DNA of 10,586 nucleotides from Fidelibacterota bacterium (GTDB lineage: Bacteria; Marinisomatota; Marinisomatia; SCGC-AAA003-L08; TMED161). The first letter of the stretch is position 1. Every line of letters begins with the position of its first letter. This document shows positions 7,013 through 10,586 of this stretch, piece by piece. Position numbers and translations under genes: made by a program. The notes under the pieces are model-generated. The model saw only the letters and a program-made list of their open reading frames with translations, was not told where the DNA came from and searched no databases. The stretch is taken from NCBI GenBank assembly GCA_002591605.1, contig PCDA01000017.1:12916-23501 (forward strand). Reading direction: 5' to 3'.

Positions 7013-7351
7013 ATGATTGATTTTATTACAAAATGGTCAAAAGAAGAATTTAAAATATTTTTATTAATATATGCTGCTCAAGCAAATTTAGTAGAGTCAG
7101 ATGAAGAATTTGATTTTATCAAATCAAAATATAAAGCTCAGGATATTGATAATATCTATAAAAACGTAAAAAATTTAAATGATTACCATCGTTGCCAAAT
7201 AATCATAGATTTTATTAAAGAAAATAAATACAATCAAATAGAGTTAGATGAATTGATTCATGAAGTAGAAGAAATATTTAAATCTGATGGACATTTTGAT
7301 GTAATGGAACAGCAGTCGTTTTATATGATTAAAAAATTACTAAAAGTATAG
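7013..7351 (+). CDS. Small acidic helical protein, possibly TerB-like
   Basis: A 112-residue soluble protein with no signal peptide or membrane segment. It reads as mostly alpha-helical. Two acidic patches are spaced symmetrically: E-S-D-E-E-F-D-F-I at 28-36 and S-D-G-H-F-D-V-M-E at 91-99. The D-G-x(5)-E form of the second resembles the metal-binding acidic motif of TerB-fold proteins, which occur in tellurite-resistance and many other bacterial contexts. This is a fold-level resemblance only; no other ter genes are near and resistance is not implied. The start is well supported by GAAAGG 6 bases upstream. The gene ends 4 bases before the stop of the minus-strand TolB-N/TPR gene, so the two converge with no room for a terminator between them. 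Confidence 0.8.
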   Translation: MIDFITKWSKEEFKIFLLIYAAQANLVESDEEFDFIKSKYKAQDIDNIYKNVKNLNDYHRCQIIIDFIKENKYNQIELDELIHEVEEIFKSDGHFDVMEQQSFYMIKKLLKV

Positions 7352-7355
7352 AATT

Positions 7356-9593
7356 CTATTGAATTATATTATTTTCGTAAGCCTCTATAACATCACGATA
7401 ATAAAAGAATTTTGGTCCCATTCTTTCTTTATTACTTGAATTTTTATATTCTTCCATCTCATCTGTATTTATATAGTCGTATGTTAAACTTAAATATTTA
7501 TTAGCCTTTTCTGAGTTGAAATCACTATAGTATAAATATAATGGCCAGATAGTTTCATACGCGTCATAACTATCATCAATTGATAGATAATTATTTGCAA
7601 CCCATTCCTCACATTCTTTGATATTTTGCATTGAAATATCATTATTGTTAGCTAATGCTTGAACATAGCCATATGAGCAAGATGATTTAATTAAGGATTT
7701 TTCGTTATCTTGATTTAATTCTAAAGCTTGACTATAATATTTAGATGCTTCACTATAATCTCCTTTTAAGGTATTTGCAAGTCCCAATCTTCTGTTATAT
7801 TGACCTTGCCACCATTCATTATCTCTTTGTTCTTCTTCTCTTTCACTGAAATTGAATTCACATGGTTCACATATTGCTTGTTCTCCAACCAAAGATAATG
7901 CCGTTTTAAATCCTTTAATTGCTAGATTGTAGTTGCCAAGTTTCATATTCATCATTGCATGTCTGTAATATGATCTTCTCAGATCACCTAAACCAAAGCC
8001 AAGAGCAACCAACTCATCTTCATTGATAGATAAAATAGAATTTATAACTTTTAATGACTCTTCGTAATCATAGCCAGTGTAATATCCCTCTGATATCATT
8101 TTCAACATATATATAGTTAGACATTCATATGTACCATCTTGACAAAAATTATTTTTATTATTCTTTATAAAGTCAATCATATTTTCAGGCTCATTCAATT
8201 CAGCATATAATTTTGGAATATGCTCGAATGCAATCATCGAGGCCATAATTTCAGTTATTTCATTATATTTAAAATCAATTTTTTCTAGTTTATTATATAC
8301 AAAAAGTAAATCTGATAATTGCTGTTTAATGTCCTCTTCATCTAATCCTAAAATCTTTCCCATTTCATGGCTAAAATAAACATACATTGACTTGCAAAAT
8401 AAATCATTAGGAAATTCTTGAATTAGCATTTTAGCATCAATCATAGTACTTCGAGCTGCAAAAATTTGATTTGCATTTGAGACTTCTCCAATATTCCATT
8501 GGGGCATCAGTACTTTCATTGCTTTAGCTATACGATTTTTATTATTATACTTAATTGCTAAATCTATATATTCAAGCGCTTTTTCTTTATCAGCATTCTC
8601 ATGTACAATTGCTTTTTTATTTGGAATCCACCATTTAAATCGTTTTCCTAGTGCAGCGATAGCATATGCTTCGGAATATGTTGAATCAAGTTCAATAGCT
8701 TTTTCAGCAAGGGGTTCAATCGCTTCACCCACTTTATTTAATGTTATTGGTTCTTTAAAAAATTGATAAGACTTTTGAATTAGATTATATGCTTCAAGAT
8801 TCTCAGTTGCTTTTTTGCCAGTAGCTAATAAATCTATTTCTGTAATATTTAATTTTTTACTTAACTTTGAAACAACTTTAGTTGCTATAAGATCTTGTAC
8901 TTTTAAAATATCAATAAGCTTGTCATTATATTCATCTGTCCAAATAACCTCATTACTATTCATGTCAAATAATGAAATATTGACTCTCAAGTTTTTATCA
9001 AAAATTTTAACTGAACCATCTACTATATAGTCAACTTCAAGTTTCTTAGCCATTTCAGATATAGATGAAGGGCTATCCTTAAAAACAGCAACATCAATTC
9101 TTGGTGAAACTTTTAGATTTTCTATCCTAGATAATCGATTAATTAGCTCAATTGTTAATCCATCAGAAAAATAACTTTGTTCTTCGCTACTAATGTTATC
9201 CATGTATAAAATAGCTATAGATGCATCATAGCTTCTATCATCAGCAATCCCCAGGCTTATAAATGGATAAATGAACCAAAATGCTGCGCCTATAATCATT
9301 AAAATAAAGCCTGTTGCTGTAAAAAAAACTTTTCTGGTTAAGTACTTTTCAATTTTTATTTGATTAGCGCCGCTATTTGAATCATCTTTTTTAATATCAT
9401 ATTTCCATGAAAGAAGAAAAGTTATTGGAAATCCTAATATAGCAAGAATAATAATTAATGTAACTGTCCAGTCAGGAAGATATAGATAAGGGAATAGATC
9501 TGCTGCTAGTTGCATGGTAACAAAAGCAACACCAGCGTAAACTCCTAAGCTTTTAAAAACTTTTCGACGACTCAACTCTTCATATAAACTCAT
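7356..9593 (-). CDS. Membrane-anchored TolB-N/FlgO-like domain protein with TPR repeats
   Basis: A 745-residue protein. The N-terminus, E-L-S-R-R-K-V-F near residue 6 followed by P-D-W-T-V-T-L around 40-46, is the standard opening of a large family of TPR proteins often annotated as adenylate-cyclase-like. Three hydrophobic segments lie at about 17-35, 43-63 and 90-112, which would place the rest outside the cytoplasmic membrane if the N-terminus is inside. Residues about 122-250 form the TolB-N/FlgO-like domain: S-I-A-I-L...Y-F-S-D-G-L-T-I-E-L, then V-D-Y-I-V-D-G-S-V, then the W-T-D-E-Y-N-D region. The remainder is helical and TPR-like, with clear units near 285-310, 550-570 and 600-628. No cyclase, kinase or DNA-binding domain is present, so it is probably a scaffold or sensor. 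A C-x-x-C motif lies near 574-577. No Shine-Dalgarno is seen before the ATG. Confidence 0.85.
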   Translation of the reverse strand: MSLYEELSRRKVFKSLGVYAGVAFVTMQLAADLFPYLYLPDWTVTLIIILAILGFPITFLLSWKYDIKKDDSNSGANQIKIEKYLTRKVFFTATGFILMIIGAAFWFIYPFISLGIADDRSYDASIAILYMDNISSEEQSYFSDGLTIELINRLSRIENLKVSPRIDVAVFKDSPSSISEMAKKLEVDYIVDGSVKIFDKNLRVNISLFDMNSNEVIWTDEYNDKLIDILKVQDLIATKVVSKLSKKLNITEIDLLATGKKATENLEAYNLIQKSYQFFKEPITLNKVGEAIEPLAEKAIELDSTYSEAYAIAALGKRFKWWIPNKKAIVHENADKEKALEYIDLAIKYNNKNRIAKAMKVLMPQWNIGEVSNANQIFAARSTMIDAKMLIQEFPNDLFCKSMYVYFSHEMGKILGLDEEDIKQQLSDLLFVYNKLEKIDFKYNEITEIMASMIAFEHIPKLYAELNEPENMIDFIKNNKNNFCQDGTYECLTIYMLKMISEGYYTGYDYEESLKVINSILSINEDELVALGFGLGDLRRSYYRHAMMNMKLGNYNLAIKGFKTALSLVGEQAICEPCEFNFSEREEEQRDNEWWQGQYNRRLGLANTLKGDYSEASKYYSQALELNQDNEKSLIKSSCSYGYVQALANNNDISMQNIKECEEWVANNYLSIDDSYDAYETIWPLYLYYSDFNSEKANKYLSLTYDYINTDEMEEYKNSSNKERMGPKFFYYRDVIEAYENNIIQ

Positions 9594-9668
9594 GATAAGA
9601 ATTTAATAAACATAAAAGTAAATTCTCTTATTTATTTATAATTGTATTTTTAATAAGAATTAATTTAG

Positions 9669-9708
9669 CATGAAATTTTCTCAATCCTTAAACATGAAAA
9701 TTTACTCA
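9669..9708 (+). repeat. Pair of imperfect direct repeats upstream of ilvE
   Basis: CATGAAATTTTCTCA (9669-9683) recurs as CATGAAAATTTACTCA (9693-9708), with a period of 24 bases. The repeats differ by one inserted base and one substitution. The second copy ends one base before the TATAAT at 9710, so the pair occupies the normal position for activator or repressor binding. The inner parts also form an inverted pair (AAATTTTC 9673-9680 and GAAAATTT 9696-9703). A role as operator is inference. Confidence 0.45.
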
Positions 9709-9709
9709 T

Positions 9710-9725
9710 TATAATTCCAATTATA
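9710..9725. promoter_or_regulatory. Perfect palindrome carrying back-to-back -10 hexamers in the divergent intergenic region
   Basis: TATAATT (9710-9716), CC, then AATTATA (9719-9725) is an exact inverted repeat. It gives a consensus -10 (TATAAT) on the plus strand at 9710-9715, 54 bases before the ilvE ATG. It gives another on the minus strand at 9725-9720, pointing to the TolB-N/TPR gene. Only weak -35 matches are visible (TTAAAC at 9688-9693 for the plus direction, 16 bases away). It may be a symmetric bidirectional promoter, an operator overlapping the promoter, or both. The rest of the 9594-9769 region is AT-rich without an open reading frame. Confidence 0.45.
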
Positions 9726-9769
9726 GCTTAAAGAAAATCACAAGATTATGTATATTAAACATAATTTAT

Positions 9770-10586
9770 ATGACTGATTATTCAAAATATATATGGCATA
9801 ATGGTGAAATTGTCCCTTGGGAGAAAGCCCAGGTTCATGTTATGTCTCATGTCCTGCACTATGGCAGTGGAGTCTTTGAAGGAATTAAATGTTATAATAC
9901 AGAGGATGGCCCTCAAATTTTTAGACTCGAAGATCATATTGACCGTTTATTTGATTCTGCAAAAGCCTATAATATGAATGTTGAAGTTAAGCGCTCAAAT
10001 ATTATAAACGGATGTAAGGACATAGTTTCTGCAAATAAACTTACTGAATGCTATATAAGGCCTTTAATATTTTATGGATATGATACTTTGGGGGTTGATC
10101 CTAAAAATTGTCCAATAAATATTACTATTGCTTCATTTTATTGGGGCGCATACTTAGGTGATGAAGGTATTGTTAATGGTGTGAATGTTACAATCTCACC
10201 TTATCAAAAGTTTTCGTATAAATCCATGCCTACTACGGCAAAAGCTAGCGGCCAATATATGAACTCCTTATTATCTGTAACCAATGCACGAGAACGTGGT
10301 TATGATGAGGCTATATTATTAAATGATGAGGGTAAAATTTCTGAAGGTTCTGGTCAAAATATTTTTTATATAAAAGATAATGTAATTCATACAAATGATG
10401 AAAAATCCTCTATCTTACTAGGTATTACAAGGTCCACAATAATAGAAGTTTGTAAAATATTAGATTTTAAAGTTGAAATTCATGATTTTAATCTAGAAGA
10501 TTTAATAAATGCTGATGAAGTTTTTTTTACAGGAACTGCTTCTGAAGTTACTCCGATAAGATCAATTGATGATCAGCTAATATCTA
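9770..10586 (+). CDS. ilvE: Branched-chain amino acid aminotransferase, 3' end outside the window
   Basis: 272 complete codons are present and the frame is still open at the window end, so about the last tenth of a roughly 300-residue enzyme is missing. It is a fold-type IV PLP aminotransferase that interconverts Val, Leu and Ile with their 2-oxo acids, the last step of their synthesis, in the cytoplasm. Visible family features are V-L-H-Y-G-S-G-V-F-E-G-I-K (28-40) and the PLP lysine Lys158 in M-P-T-T-A-K-A-S-G-Q-Y. Further on come S-E-G-S-G-Q-N-I-F (191-199) with Glu192 placed to contact the PLP ring nitrogen, L-L-G-I-T-R (216-221), and F-F-T-G-T-A-S-E-V-T-P (252-262). The order and wording closely follow E. 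coli IlvE, so D-amino-acid transaminase or PabC are unlikely. It is transcribed divergently from the TolB-N/TPR gene. No Shine-Dalgarno is visible before the ATG; the palindrome at 9710-9725 probably holds its promoter. Confidence 0.95.
   Translation, partial: MTDYSKYIWHNGEIVPWEKAQVHVMSHVLHYGSGVFEGIKCYNTEDGPQIFRLEDHIDRLFDSAKAYNMNVEVKRSNIINGCKDIVSANKLTECYIRPLIFYGYDTLGVDPKNCPINITIASFYWGAYLGDEGIVNGVNVTISPYQKFSYKSMPTTAKASGQYMNSLLSVTNARERGYDEAILLNDEGKISEGSGQNIFYIKDNVIHTNDEKSSILLGITRSTIIEVCKILDFKVEIHDFNLEDLINADEVFFTGTASEVTPIRSIDDQLIS

Noticed and set aside
9595..9667. Repeated ATAAGAATT-type words and an interrupted inverted repeat (AATTC-TC-TTATT with AATAAGAATT) near the TolB-N/TPR start
   Set aside because: Low-complexity A/T-rich words with interruptions; no clear promoter geometry, so not called as a feature.
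1..10586. CRISPR array, insertion sequence, prophage or defence system
   Set aside because: No spaced identical repeats, transposase, integrase, nuclease-helicase set or toxin-antitoxin pair is visible; all coding regions are accounted for by the listed genes.

Overview
The window is a strongly AT-rich stretch of bacterial chromosome. The best clue to its origin is the secreted protease at its left end. That protein finishes in a two-repeat dockerin-like tail (G-D-V-N-x-D ... L-D-V-x-x-L-V). This ending is typical of many exported proteins of the marine SAR406 clade (Candidatus Marinimicrobia/Neomarinimicrobiota). AT-rich, compact DNA and sparse Shine-Dalgarno sequences fit a pelagic member of that group. 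The assignment is an inference from protein style, not from a marker gene.

Layout, left to right. The window opens inside the 3' half of a tRNA (probably initiator tRNA-fMet), followed by a hairpin terminator. Next comes a large secreted trypsin-fold protease resembling lysyl endopeptidase, with Ig-like, jelly-roll and dockerin modules (170-2545). A tight same-strand run follows: rhomboid intramembrane protease, membrane-anchored M20 metallopeptidase, MATE efflux transporter, small exported basic coiled-coil protein, and a DUF962/Mpo1-like membrane protein (2612-6930). The gaps in this run are very short or are overlaps, so it looks like one operon. The DUF962 gene has no ATG, GTG, TTG or CTG codon ahead of its conserved N-terminus and is easy to miss. 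A small helical TerB-like gene (7013-7351) has its own ribosome binding site. It meets, tail to tail with a 4-base gap, a minus-strand gene for a membrane-anchored TolB-N/TPR protein (7356-9593). A 176-base divergent intergenic region follows. It carries a perfect palindrome containing back-to-back -10 hexamers and a pair of near-identical direct repeats. Beyond it, a branched-chain aminotransferase gene (ilvE) runs off the right edge.

How they may work together: the secreted S1 protease, rhomboid and M20 peptidase suggest protein or peptide processing at the envelope, but nothing in the sequence ties their substrates together. The MATE pump, coiled-coil protein and DUF962 protein look like co-transcribed envelope or housekeeping functions. 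I see no CRISPR array, insertion sequence, prophage or defence island, and no clear multi-gene novel system. The most notable points are the missing start codon of the DUF962 gene, the altered specificity pocket of the Lys-C-like protease, the matched substitutions in the dockerin repeats, and the symmetric promoter region upstream of ilvE.
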